Shown in pieces: positions 1 through 7,347 of a DNA stretch of 43,737 nucleotides. The translations under genes and the position numbers were made by a program. The stretch is from contig CAZFWC010000005.1 of the NCBI GenBank assembly GCA_964522515.1, positions 1 to 43,737 on the forward strand, in the 5' to 3' direction. The stretch comes from CAYNCE01 sp964522515 (lineage in GTDB: Bacteria; Patescibacteriota; Patescibacteriia; UBA2196). The notes below the pieces were generated by a model. It saw only the letters and a list, made by a program, of their open reading frames with translations, was not told the origin of the DNA and made no database searches. Every line of letters begins with the position of its first letter. Positions within the stretch are counted from its first letter, which is position 1.

Positions 1-639
1 ATTTGTTCCATAAGTAATATTTGCCTGATACGCTTGTTTTCTTTCAACTGGTTTTAAAAATTCATCAACCACATCAAAATTTCCTTTTTCATCTCGCTCT
101 TTGTCTAAATTACTATTTATACTTTTATTATTATACAAAAAAGCGCTTTCGTGATTTAAACAACCAACTGTTAATCCTAAAAAATCATAAATCTGTCCCA
201 TCCAAACTGTGTCACGACGAGACAAATAATCGTTTACAGTAATCACATGCGCTCCACGGTTAGTTAAAGCATTTAAATAAATCGCTGTTGTTGAAGCTAA
301 AGTTTTTCCTTCACCTGTTTTCATTTCTGTAATATTTCCTTGATGCAAAACAATTCCTGAAATTAATTGAACATCAAAATGTCTTTGCTTTAAAGTTCTT
401 TTTGCTGTTTCGCGCACAACTGCAAAAGCTTGTGGCAAAATTTTATTTAATATTTTTTGTTGCTCATCAAAATTTTTATTTTCTAATTCTGTTTGCCATT
501 TTTTAGTTTGCTGTTTTAAATCTGAATCAGAAAATTTCTTGAATTTTTCTTCAAGATTATTTATTTCATCAACTTGCTTTTGAAGTTGATTAATTATTTT
601 TTGATTTGCGTCACCAAAAATTTTTGATAGAATTGACAT
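1..639 (-). CDS. secA: Protein translocase ATPase SecA, N-terminal part (runs off window)
   Basis: Motor ATPase that drives preproteins through SecYEG at the membrane. The 213 visible codons are the SecA N-terminus: the Walker A loop MKTGEGKT is at residues 106-113, followed by the conserved VNDYLSRRD segment near 135-143 and QANITYGTN at the window edge. No stop is seen because the gene continues past position 1. The chosen start is the ATG at 637-639, giving MSILSKIFG. An in-frame ATG 12 codons upstream (673-675) has a better-spaced AAGGA ribosome site, but it would translate a dispersed hairpin element, so the true start is unsettled. The gene is divergent from the kinase-like gene at 803. 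Confidence 0.95.
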   Translation of the reverse strand, partial: MSILSKIFGDANQKIINQLQKQVDEINNLEEKFKKFSDSDLKQQTKKWQTELENKNFDEQQKILNKILPQAFAVVRETAKRTLKQRHFDVQLISGIVLHQGNITEMKTGEGKTLASTTAIYLNALTNRGAHVITVNDYLSRRDTVWMGQIYDFLGLTVGCLNHESAFLYNNKSINSNLDKERDEKGNFDVVDEFLKPVERKQAYQANITYGTN

Positions 640-640
640 A

Positions 641-678
641 AAATAGTTGGCTCCATCGCTCTTGCGTGGAGCCATTTT
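641..678. repeat. Hairpin element upstream of secA, copy 1 of 2
   Basis: Inverted repeat TGGCTCCA (648-655) / TGGAGCCA (667-674) with an inner 3-bp stem CGC/GCG and a 4-nt loop. A near-identical copy is at 11042-11079, where the inner stem is CCC/GGG. The middle pair is changed on both sides, so pairing is kept. It lies directly in the secA leader on the minus strand, and its ATG reads in frame into secA. The rest of 640-802 holds the promoter and leader of the next gene. Confidence 0.7.
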
Positions 679-729
679 GTTGTTCCTTTTAAATCTACCA
701 TTTTAAATTTTTAAAATCAAATTTCATCA

Positions 730-758
730 TTGACAAAATTAATTTATTTATTTAAGAT
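730..758 (+). promoter_or_regulatory. Sigma70-type promoter of the dTMP kinase-like gene
   Basis: TTGACA (730-735), a 17-nt spacer, then TAAGAT (753-758). Transcription would start near 765, about 38 nt before the ATG at 803. The same -10 hexamer TAAGAT with a 17-nt spacer recurs before dnaE and before the gene at 15015. Confidence 0.65.
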
Positions 759-802
759 AAAATTAAATCATAAAAATATAAAAATTTAAAAAAGGAGATG
801 AT

Positions 803-1408
803 ATGCAAAATAAAACAGGAAAATTAATAGTGATCTACGGAATTAATAATTTAGGCAAGACAACACAAGCTAAAATATTAGTAGAAGAAATAATTAAACA
901 AGGATTAAATGCTGAATATTTAAAGTATCCACTTTATAATTTAGCTCCATCTGGCACAATAATTAATGATTATTTACGAAAAGGTAATTCAAATAACCTG
1001 TCTGCAAGAGAATTTCAAATTATTCAAATTTTGAACAGGACACAATTTCAACCGATTTTAAAACAAAAATTAAACTCTGGTATAAATATTGTTGCAGAAG
1101 ATTATGTAGGAACAGGAATTGCTTGGGGTGTTGGCGCTGGAGTAAATGCAAATTTTTTATCTAATCTAAACTCACACTTAATAAATCCTGATTTATGTTT
1201 TTATTTTGAAGGTCAAAGATTTCTAGATGCTTTAGAAAAAAATCATAAACACGAAACTGATAATGAATTAACATTGAAAGTCAAAAAAGCTCACGAAATT
1301 TTAGCTAAAGAATTTGGCTGGATAAAAATAAATGCTAATGAAACAATTGATGAAATTCATCAAAAAATTTGGAGGATATTTTTACAAAAAATACAAACTG
1401 CCCGTTAA
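803..1408 (+). CDS. Thymidylate kinase-like P-loop kinase
   Basis: Probably phosphorylates dTMP to dTDP, or a related nucleotide, in the cytoplasm. The 201 residues have the dTMP-kinase layout: Walker A GINNLGKTTQ near residues 13-22, and a segment EDYVGTGIAWG near 98-108 where the family normally has a DR-type motif before a small-residue and aromatic run. The P-loop lacks the usual D-G pair, and the DR motif reads ED, so substrate specificity is uncertain. The length fits the family. A strong ribosome site AAAGGAG precedes the ATG, and a promoter at 730-758 and a terminator at the stop make this a single-gene unit. Confidence 0.65.
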   Translation: MQNKTGKLIVIYGINNLGKTTQAKILVEEIIKQGLNAEYLKYPLYNLAPSGTIINDYLRKGNSNNLSAREFQIIQILNRTQFQPILKQKLNSGINIVAEDYVGTGIAWGVGAGVNANFLSNLNSHLINPDLCFYFEGQRFLDALEKNHKHETDNELTLKVKKAHEILAKEFGWIKINANETIDEIHQKIWRIFLQKIQTAR

Positions 1409-1428
1409 GTTAAATGGGCTTTTTTTTA
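1400..1428 (+). terminator. Rho-independent terminator
   Basis: GCCC/GGGC stem (1400-1403 with 1416-1419) followed by a run of T. It overlaps the stop codon of the kinase-like gene. Confidence 0.7.
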
Positions 1429-1454
1429 TTTATTTTTTATGATAAAGTTAAATT

Positions 1455-2969
1455 ATGAAAGAGATAAAATACAAACCAACAATTGGCTTAGAAATTCACG
1501 CTGAACTAAAAACCAAAACTAAAATGTTTTGTAATTGTTTAAATGAAACTTGGAAAATTGGTGAACAAAATTTAGAGCCAAATAAAAATGTGTGTCCAAT
1601 TTGTTTAGGGCACCCAGGAACTTTACCAGTGATAAATAAAAACGCGGTGGAATTTGTAATAAAAGCTGGCTTGGCTTTGAATTGTAAAATAAGAGAAAAA
1701 TCAAAATTTGATCGCAAACAATATTTTTATCCAGATTTGCCAAAAGGTTATCAGATTTCACAATACGACCAACCACTTTGTGAAAAAGGATTTATTGAAA
1801 TTAATAATAAAAAAATTAGAATTACAAGAATTCATTTAGAAGAAGACACTGGAAAATTAACTCACACTAAAGACTCAAGTTTAGTAGATTACAATCGCGC
1901 TGGAGTTCCTTTAATGGAATTAGTTTCAGAACCAGATATTGAATCTGGAGCTGAAGCAAAAGAATTTTGTCAGGAGTTGCAACGAATATTTCGCGAACTT
2001 AAAATTTCAGACGCAGAAATGCAAAAAGGACAAATGCGGTGCGAAGTTAATATTAGTTTAAAAGACACTGATAAAAACCCTGATAAATTAGGAACTAAGG
2101 TAGAAATTAAAAATTTAAATTCTTTTAAAGCAGTTGAAAGATCAATTAATTATGAAATTTTAAGACAATCAAAAATTTTAAACACAGGGGGGGAAATTAT
2201 TCAAGAAACTCGTGGCTGGGACGAAAATAAACAAGAAACTTTTTCCCAGAGAATTAAAGAAGGTTCAGCAGATTATCGTTATTTTCCAGAACCAGATTTG
2301 CCACCAATAAATTTTTCAAAAAAATCAGAAATAAACATTGAAAAAATAAAACGAGAACTTCCAGAACTGCCACAACAAAAAAGACAAAGATTTATTCAAC
2401 AATATGGATTTAAAACAGCAGACGCAAAAATTTTAACTTCAAATCCTGATTTAGCGGATTACACAGAAAATGTAGTTTCAGAATTAAAAAACTGGCTTAA
2501 TGATTTGCCAGAAATTGATGAAGAAATAACTGAAATCTGGGAAACGCACAAAAATAAATTAACAAAATTAGTTTCTGGTTGGTTAGTAAATAAATTGGGT
2601 GGATTATTAATTGCGCGAAAATTAAATTATACTGACAACACAATTTCACCTGAAAATTTTGCAGAATTTATCACTTTACTTTTTACTCACAAAGTTTCTA
2701 CAAAAAATGCAAATGTTCTTTTAGAAAAAATGCTGGAAACTGGCGGAGATCCGTCAAATATTCTTGAAGATGAAAATTTGTCTTCTGAAAATTTTGATTT
2801 AGAAAAATTAGTTAATGAAATAATTAATAAAAATCCTGAACAAGTTGAACAATTTAAAAATGGCAAAACTGCTTTGCTTAAATTTTTTCTTGGGCAAATA
2901 ATGAAAGAGTCACAAGGAAAAGCAGACCCGCAGGAAACAGAGAATTTGTTAATTCAAAAGTTGACTTGA
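1455..2969 (+). CDS. gatB: Asp-tRNA(Asn)/Glu-tRNA(Gln) amidotransferase subunit B
   Basis: GatB binds misacylated Glu-tRNA(Gln) or Asp-tRNA(Asn) and carries the kinase/transamidation site of GatCAB. The 504 residues match the family length. Visible signatures are IGLEIHAEL near the N-terminus, zinc-ligand cysteines FCNC and CPICLG, YFYPDLPKGYQISQ, HLEEDTGKLTH, DYNRAGVPLMELVSEPD and GSADYRYFPEPDLPP, then the helical GatB/YqeY tail. tRNA-Gln(CTG) at 40.5 kb fits indirect Gln-tRNA formation. gatA and gatC are not in this window. It ends in TGA, followed shortly by an in-frame TAA. A -10-like TATGAT at 1438-1443 lies 11 nt before the ATG, so the leader would be very short. Confidence 0.96.
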   Translation: MKEIKYKPTIGLEIHAELKTKTKMFCNCLNETWKIGEQNLEPNKNVCPICLGHPGTLPVINKNAVEFVIKAGLALNCKIREKSKFDRKQYFYPDLPKGYQISQYDQPLCEKGFIEINNKKIRITRIHLEEDTGKLTHTKDSSLVDYNRAGVPLMELVSEPDIESGAEAKEFCQELQRIFRELKISDAEMQKGQMRCEVNISLKDTDKNPDKLGTKVEIKNLNSFKAVERSINYEILRQSKILNTGGEIIQETRGWDENKQETFSQRIKEGSADYRYFPEPDLPPINFSKKSEINIEKIKRELPELPQQKRQRFIQQYGFKTADAKILTSNPDLADYTENVVSELKNWLNDLPEIDEEITEIWETHKNKLTKLVSGWLVNKLGGLLIARKLNYTDNTISPENFAEFITLLFTHKVSTKNANVLLEKMLETGGDPSNILEDENLSSENFDLEKLVNEIINKNPEQVEQFKNGKTALLKFFLGQIMKESQGKADPQETENLLIQKLT

Positions 2970-3005
2970 TTATTTTAATAAAATTAAAATGGAGGGAAAA
3001 TAATT

Positions 3006-3758
3006 ATGCAAAATACAAATAACAACCCAACTATTTCAATAATAATTCCTTGCTACAATGAAGAAAAACTAATTGCTGAAAATTTTAATCATATTTTAAA
3101 CCAAACTGTTTTTCCAGAAGAAGTTATTTTTGTTGATAATAATTCAACAGATAATTCTATAAAAATCGCAAAAAGTTTTATAAATAAATTTAAAGAAAAA
3201 GGAATCGATTTTAAAATTTTAAATGAAAAAATTCAAGGACAAACTTCAGCAAGAATTCTTGGTTTTGGACAAGCTAAAAGTGAATTAATTGGAACACTTG
3301 ATACAGATTCTTTGATTTCTAGAAATTGGGTTAAAGTAGCAAAAGATATTTTTGCAAAAAATAAAAAAATTAATTTAATCTCTGGACCTTTTATTTTTGT
3401 AAATCTTAATTTTTTTCAGAAATTTACAATAAATATTTGTTTTATTTTGTACACATTTTCAAATTTTTTCTTTTTAATGTGGGGATGCAACAGAGTTTTT
3501 AGAAAAAAAATTTATAATAAATTAAACGGCTTAAAAGATTATAATGAAGCTTCAAAAAAATTAAATTTAAAATATGTTTATGATGATAATTTCTTATCTG
3601 AAAAATTTAAAAGATTCGGAAAAGTTAAATTTGTTTGGAAATTAAAAGCAAAAGGACAAGGAAGAACAGGAACGGGTAGTGTTTCCAACAGGACAATTGA
3701 TCAACCAATAAGTTTTTTTAAAATTAAAAAATTTGTAGCACAAAAAAATAATTTTTAA
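3006..3758 (+). CDS. Glycosyltransferase family 2
   Basis: Nucleotide-sugar-dependent transferase of the GT-A fold, probably acting on envelope polysaccharide or lipid-linked sugars. The 250 residues begin with the family signature ISIIIPCYNEEKLI, then IFVDNNSTDNS and a metal-binding DTDS (LIGTLDTDS), with the SARILGFGQAK segment between. A hydrophobic stretch around residues 140-165 (CFILYTFSNFFFLMWG) suggests membrane association. A good Shine-Dalgarno GGAGGG precedes the ATG. It follows gatB by 36 nt on the same strand. The acceptor substrate cannot be told from sequence. Confidence 0.88.
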   Translation: MQNTNNNPTISIIIPCYNEEKLIAENFNHILNQTVFPEEVIFVDNNSTDNSIKIAKSFINKFKEKGIDFKILNEKIQGQTSARILGFGQAKSELIGTLDTDSLISRNWVKVAKDIFAKNKKINLISGPFIFVNLNFFQKFTINICFILYTFSNFFFLMWGCNRVFRKKIYNKLNGLKDYNEASKKLNLKYVYDDNFLSEKFKRFGKVKFVWKLKAKGQGRTGTGSVSNRTIDQPISFFKIKKFVAQKNNF

Positions 3759-3806
3759 TTTTGACAAAAAAAACAAACAAAAACCAAAATATTTAAACTA
3801 TTTATT

Positions 3807-4799
3807 TTAAAAATCCTTAACTAATTTTTCAGCTTGAATTTTATTTTTAACCCAATTTATTTTTTCATCTTTTTTAAACCAAGTCATTTGTCGTTTAGCA
3901 AATTGATGCGTATGAATTTTAATAAGTTCAACAGCTTTTTCCAAGGTTGTTTTTTTATTTAAAAAGTCAATAATTTCCGCATAACCAATTGTTTGCAAAA
4001 GCGCAGATTTTTTGTTATTTTTTTTTCTTAATTTTTTTGTTTCTTCAATAAGTCCTTTTTTAATCATTTTATCAACTCTCTGATCAATTTTTTTATTAAT
4101 TTTTTCTCGCGGGAAATTTAAACCAATTTGTAAAACATCAAAATGCGGTTTGCTTTTTTTACGCAAACTAGAAAATTTTTGTCCGCTTAAGCAAACTTCC
4201 AAAGCTCTATCTAAACGGCGAGAATTATTTAAATCAATAAATTCAAAAGCTTTTAAATCTAATTTTTTTAATAATTTAATTTTTTCTGGTTTATCTAATT
4301 TTTCTAATTTTTGCCTAATTTTTTTATTTGGTTTAACTTTTGGAATTTCATAATTATCAATAATTGAAGAAAGATAAAGTCCTGTGCCACCAACTAAAAA
4401 AGGAATTTTATTGCACTTTTGAATATCTTTAATTTTTTCTAAAGCTAATTTTTTGTACTGCGCCAGTGTAAAAGATTTGTCAGGATTAATAATATCTATT
4501 AAATGATATTTAATATTTTTATAAATATCCAAATCTTTGCCAGTTCCAATATTTAAATATCTATAAATTTGTCTTGAATCAGCTGAAATTATTTCTCCGT
4601 TAAATTTGCACGCTAAATCAACTGCTAATTTTGTTTTACCAGTTGCTGTTGGGCCTAAAATTACAATTAACTTTTCAGCTTGCCTGCCCGCCGTAGCTTT
4701 AGCGAAGGCGGGTCCTGAGCGACTTTTTAGGATTTTTTTAGAAGCCGAAGGATCCCTTTGTTCTTCTGCAAATTTTTTATTTTCTTTTACTTTTTTCAT
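3807..4799 (-). CDS. miaA: tRNA dimethylallyltransferase with repeat-derived N-terminal extension
   Basis: Transfers dimethylallyl to A37 of tRNAs reading UNN codons. MiaB (5.9-7.3 kb) acts next on the same base. The P-loop GPTATGKT is at residues 49-56, followed by ISADSRQIYRYLNIGTGKD, the LVGGTGLY segment and the RRLDRALEV segment. MiaA usually starts a few residues before the P-loop. Here about 42 extra residues precede it, including DPSASKKILKSRSGP and FAKATAGRQ, which are the translation of a dispersed GC-rich repeat (4683-4768). The nearest in-frame ATG is 4799, inside the end of the small ORF 4777-4920, so translational coupling is possible. The catalytic body appears intact. Confidence 0.93.
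   Translation of the reverse strand: MKKVKENKKFAEEQRDPSASKKILKSRSGPAFAKATAGRQAEKLIVILGPTATGKTKLAVDLACKFNGEIISADSRQIYRYLNIGTGKDLDIYKNIKYHLIDIINPDKSFTLAQYKKLALEKIKDIQKCNKIPFLVGGTGLYLSSIIDNYEIPKVKPNKKIRQKLEKLDKPEKIKLLKKLDLKAFEFIDLNNSRRLDRALEVCLSGQKFSSLRKKSKPHFDVLQIGLNFPREKINKKIDQRVDKMIKKGLIEETKKLRKKNNKKSALLQTIGYAEIIDFLNKKTTLEKAVELIKIHTHQFAKRQMTWFKKDEKINWVKNKIQAEKLVKDF
4683..4768. repeat. GC-rich dispersed repeat inside miaA
   Basis: The hairpin core 4683-4712 pairs CCCGCC with GGCGGG around TAGCTTTAGCGAA. The flank to 4768 carries AGGATTTTTTTAGAAG, also seen in variant form near 24800 and 27705. It is read in frame as the FAKATAGRQ-type peptide of MiaA. Confidence 0.85.
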
Positions 4800-4920
4800 A
4801 ATTTTTTGCTGTTTGCGCGCGTGAAATTTGCCCAGCTAAAGTCCCACCTTTTTTCTGTTTTATTTTTTTCTTTTGCAAAATCTCTTCGCGTTTTTGTTGT
4901 TTTGTTTTTTGATTTGACAT
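4777..4920 (-). CDS. Small basic protein, function unknown
   Basis: A 47-residue ORF from the ATG at 4918-4920: very Lys/Arg/Gln-rich, with a central KKGGTLAGQISRAQTAKN segment and no membrane segment. Its last 23 nt overlap the miaA start in another frame, so it may lead a two-gene unit with miaA. An A/T-rich region with TATAAC-like sequence lies just upstream, and no clear Shine-Dalgarno is visible. An in-frame upstream codon would add 13 hydrophobic residues, which I consider unlikely. Basic composition could suggest RNA binding, but that is only inference. Confidence 0.45.
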   Translation of the reverse strand: MSNQKTKQQKREEILQKKKIKQKKGGTLAGQISRAQTAKNYEKSKRK

Positions 4921-4993
4921 ATATTTTTTATATGTTATACTTAAAAAAGTTATACACACTTAATAATAATTGATTTTTATAAATAAATTTTAT

Positions 4994-5215
4994 ATGAAAA
5001 AAACAAAATTAACTATAGTTGAAAAAACACCTGCAATTTTTAATTGCGTAGCATGTGCTTGTCCGTCTGTGTTTGAAACCAACCGTGGCACTTATATGAT
5101 TGTTGGTAAGGAACTCAATCAGAAAGAAATTTCTAAAGAAATTAAAGATAAAATTGGAACAGGAGAAACAGGCATAGAAGTTCCAAGAGAATTAGTGGCT
5201 TCAATAAAATTATAA
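4994..5215 (+). CDS. Small conserved-looking protein with Cys pair
   Basis: A 73-residue ORF from the ATG at 4994. It has a compact domain with FNCVACACPSVFETNRGTY (three cysteines close together), then YMIVGKELN and a C-terminal EVPRELVASI. Similar short proteins with a CPxVFET-like segment are familiar to me from actinobacteria, but no function is known to me. The cysteines could bind metal. It is divergent from the 4777-4920 ORF, with about 70 nt of A/T-rich sequence between them that could hold both promoters. It ends before a bidirectional hairpin. Confidence 0.6.
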   Translation: MKKTKLTIVEKTPAIFNCVACACPSVFETNRGTYMIVGKELNQKEISKEIKDKIGTGETGIEVPRELVASIKL

Positions 5216-5245
5216 TTAGAAATTATGATTCTTTATTAATTTAAT

Positions 5246-5275
5246 CAACAAAGATTTTATTTTTGTTGTTTTATT
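5246..5275. terminator. Bidirectional A/T-rich terminator hairpin
   Basis: CAACAAA (5246-5252) pairs with TTTGTTG (5262-5268), with T-rich sequence after it on the plus strand. It sits between the convergent genes ending at 5215 and 5280. Confidence 0.5.
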
Positions 5276-5279
5276 TTAT

Positions 5280-5771
5280 TTAAATCCACCTTCTTGTTTT
5301 TTTTAAATATTTTTTATAATCTTCACCAAATTTTTTACTCAAATATTTTTCTTCAGGCTTTATAAAAATAATTTGAATTAAAATAATTGTCAAAGGAATA
5401 AATATAATTAACCATAAAACATCTGTTATTATTCCTAATCCAAATAATAGAATTATTGCTCCTAAATACAAGGGATTCCTTGAATATTTAAAGGATCCAT
5501 CTGTAATTAATTTTGTTGTTACTTTGTTTGGTAGTGTTGGTTGATTATATTTTTTAAAATTTAATCTAGTTTTAACAACTATAAAAATTCCAAAAGATAA
5601 AATAATTGTTCCAAAAATAATTTGAATACATCTAGGGATAAATTCTTTTAATGTTAAAGGTATTAATTGTTCAAAAATAAATCCAAAAAAAATAACTAAA
5701 ACAAAAATTACATCTGAAATTTTCCAGATATTTTTGTGAGCGACTTGATCATTTGAATTATTTCTTTGCAT
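5280..5771 (-). CDS. Isoprenylcysteine carboxyl methyltransferase-like membrane protein
   Basis: A 163-residue integral membrane protein with about four hydrophobic helices. The C-terminal half has the ICMT/phospholipid methyltransferase signature: LITDGSFKYSRNPLYLG, then a helix pair, then PEEKYLSKKFGEDYKKYLKK and a basic aromatic end (TRRWI). Family members transfer a methyl group from SAM to a membrane-bound acceptor. In bacteria the acceptor is usually unknown. It is a stand-alone gene, convergent with the small Cys-protein ORF. Confidence 0.8.
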   Translation of the reverse strand: MQRNNSNDQVAHKNIWKISDVIFVLVIFFGFIFEQLIPLTLKEFIPRCIQIIFGTIILSFGIFIVVKTRLNFKKYNQPTLPNKVTTKLITDGSFKYSRNPLYLGAIILLFGLGIITDVLWLIIFIPLTIILIQIIFIKPEEKYLSKKFGEDYKKYLKKTRRWI

Positions 5772-5820
5772 AAAATTTTAATATATTGTAAAATTAAATT
5801 TAAATAATTCACAATCCCCA

Positions 5821-5919
5821 GAATCGCACATTGCGACGACGGGTGCAGTCTTGTGTCCTGAACAAGACATTAAACTATTCGTGCGACCTTATTGAAACTT
5901 GATAAAGTCGCATTTTTAT
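5821..5919 (+). ncRNA. Candidate structured RNA with three hairpins and terminator
   Basis: The stretch is much richer in G/C than its surroundings and has no ORF. Reading plus: TCGCA/TGCGA (5824-5828 with 5832-5836), then GTCTTGT/ACAAGAC (5848-5854 with 5862-5868, loop GTCCTGA), then TGCGAC..TTAT paired with ATAA..GTCGCA (5882-5912) and a T run. TCGCAC at 5824-5829 can instead pair with GTGCGA at 5881-5886, which would compete with both end hairpins. It does not fit a tRNA (no T-arm) or the SRP core. I see no clear promoter, so the 5' end is uncertain. It lies between convergently read miaB and the ICMT-like gene. Confidence 0.45.
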
Positions 5920-5932
5920 TTTTCCTAAATTA

Positions 5933-7336
5933 TCAAATTACCAATTCCCCTTCCAAACTCCATTCATTAGCTTTAGTAATTTTCACTTTCACAAATTCTC
6001 CAATCATTTTTTTTTCCTCAATTTCTTCCTTTCTTAATTTCTTATTTTCTCTTATTATTCTAACATTTTTAAAATTCCTTGTCTTTCCAAAATAATAATT
6101 ATTTTTTTTGTTTTCTACCAACACTTCTATATTTTTATTAATTAATTTTTTATTTTTTTCTAAAGCTGTAATTTTTAATATATTATTTAAAATTTTTTCT
6201 CTATCTTTCTTTTCATCTAAAGAAATATTATCTTTTAATTTAACTGCTGCTGTATCTGGACGAGGCGAATATCGCGCAATATATGCCATATCAAATTTTA
6301 CTTTTTTTATTATCTTTGCTGTTTCATTAAAATCTTTTTTTGTTTCGCCCGGAAATCCTACAATCACATCTGTTGATAAATTAATATCTGGATTTATTTT
6401 TTTTATTTTTTTAATTAATTTTAAATAATTTTCAACAGTATATTTACGATTCATTAATTTTAAAATTTTATTACTGCCAGATTGAATTGGCAAATGCAAA
6501 TATGGAATTAAATGTTTGCAAGTTTTAAAACATTGAATTAATTCATCAGATAAATCTTTTGGATGAGAAGTTATAAAACTTAACCAATAATTTCCTGGAA
6601 TTTTATTAATTTTTTTTAATAATTCTGCAAAATCAACCTGATTAGTTTTTTTTAAATTCTGTTTTTCAAAAATTCGAGAATCATTCGATTTAATTCGAGA
6701 TTCTATTCGGGAACAGTAAGAGTTCACATTTTGTCCAAGCAAAGTAATAAATTTACAACCCTGAACAATTAATTTGTTCACCTCATTTAAAATGTCTTTC
6801 ACTGGTCTTGATTTTTCCCTGCCACGAGTGTAAGGCACAGCGCAGTAAGAACAAAAATTATTGCAACCAGTCATTATTGGAACAAACGCTTCAAATTTGG
6901 AATTGTATTTTGGAACAACAGATAAATAATCTTTTAAATTTGTTTTAATATTTTGGTGCCTGTCCGCTGTAACTTTAGCGGAGGAGGATTTTAATGTTTT
7001 AATGATTTGTGGCCATTTTGTTAAATCATTAATATCTAAAATAAAATCAACTTTTTTTTCTAACTTTTTTTTATCTTCTGACAAAATACAACCAGTTAAA
7101 ATTATTTTTATTTTTATCCCGAGTACTCGGGATTGTTTTTTAATATTCTGAATTTTTCCCCAAACTCTATCAACAGCTTTTTGACGAACAGCGCACAAAT
7201 TTAAAAAAATATAATTTGCTTTTTCTAAACTTGTTTTTTTAAAACCAGAATTTTCCAAAACACTAGCAATTCTTTCTGAATCAGATTGATTCATCTGGCA
7301 ACCAAAAGTAATAATGTGATAATTTTTATTTTTCAT
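5933..7336 (-). CDS. miaB: tRNA-2-methylthio-N6-dimethylallyladenosine synthase
   Basis: Radical-SAM enzyme that methylthiolates i6A37 made by MiaA. It has the N-terminal UPF0004 domain (ITFGCQMNQSDSERI, with further Cys in LNLCAVRQK and LTGCILS), the radical-SAM cluster motif GCNNFCSYC, YTRGREKSRP, LGQNVNSY, the STDVIVGFPGET segment, and a C-terminal TRAM domain ending the 467 residues. MNQSDSERI favours MiaB over MtaB. Three in-frame additions are visible: AKVTADRHQ (repeat at 6959-6988), KKQSRVLGI (palindrome at 7116-7133) and a Ser/Arg/Ile-rich stretch after NSYC around 6665-6715. rodA lies 11 nt upstream on the same strand. Confidence 0.95.
   Translation of the reverse strand: MKNKNYHIITFGCQMNQSDSERIASVLENSGFKKTSLEKANYIFLNLCAVRQKAVDRVWGKIQNIKKQSRVLGIKIKIILTGCILSEDKKKLEKKVDFILDINDLTKWPQIIKTLKSSSAKVTADRHQNIKTNLKDYLSVVPKYNSKFEAFVPIMTGCNNFCSYCAVPYTRGREKSRPVKDILNEVNKLIVQGCKFITLLGQNVNSYCSRIESRIKSNDSRIFEKQNLKKTNQVDFAELLKKINKIPGNYWLSFITSHPKDLSDELIQCFKTCKHLIPYLHLPIQSGSNKILKLMNRKYTVENYLKLIKKIKKINPDINLSTDVIVGFPGETKKDFNETAKIIKKVKFDMAYIARYSPRPDTAAVKLKDNISLDEKKDREKILNNILKITALEKNKKLINKNIEVLVENKKNNYYFGKTRNFKNVRIIRENKKLRKEEIEEKKMIGEFVKVKITKANEWSLEGELVI
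6959..6988. repeat. GC-rich dispersed repeat inside miaB
   Basis: CCTGTCCGCTGTAACTTTAG followed by CGGAGGAGG: a diverged member of the family at 4683-4712. It is read in frame and gives AKVTADRHQ. Confidence 0.75.
7116..7133. repeat. 18-bp perfect palindrome inside miaB
   Basis: ATCCCGAGTACTCGGGAT, an exact palindrome in the coding sequence. A one-mismatch relative lies inside tpiA at 30749-30766, and a half-site (ACTCGGGAT) at 24819-24827. It is a second short repeat family. Confidence 0.75.
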
Positions 7337-7347
7337 AAATCTAAAAT

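Noticed and set aside
5821..5919. tRNA-Arg(CCT) reading of the GTCTTGT hairpin
   Set aside because: The 7-nt loop would give a CCT anticodon, but there is no T-arm and no acceptor stem.
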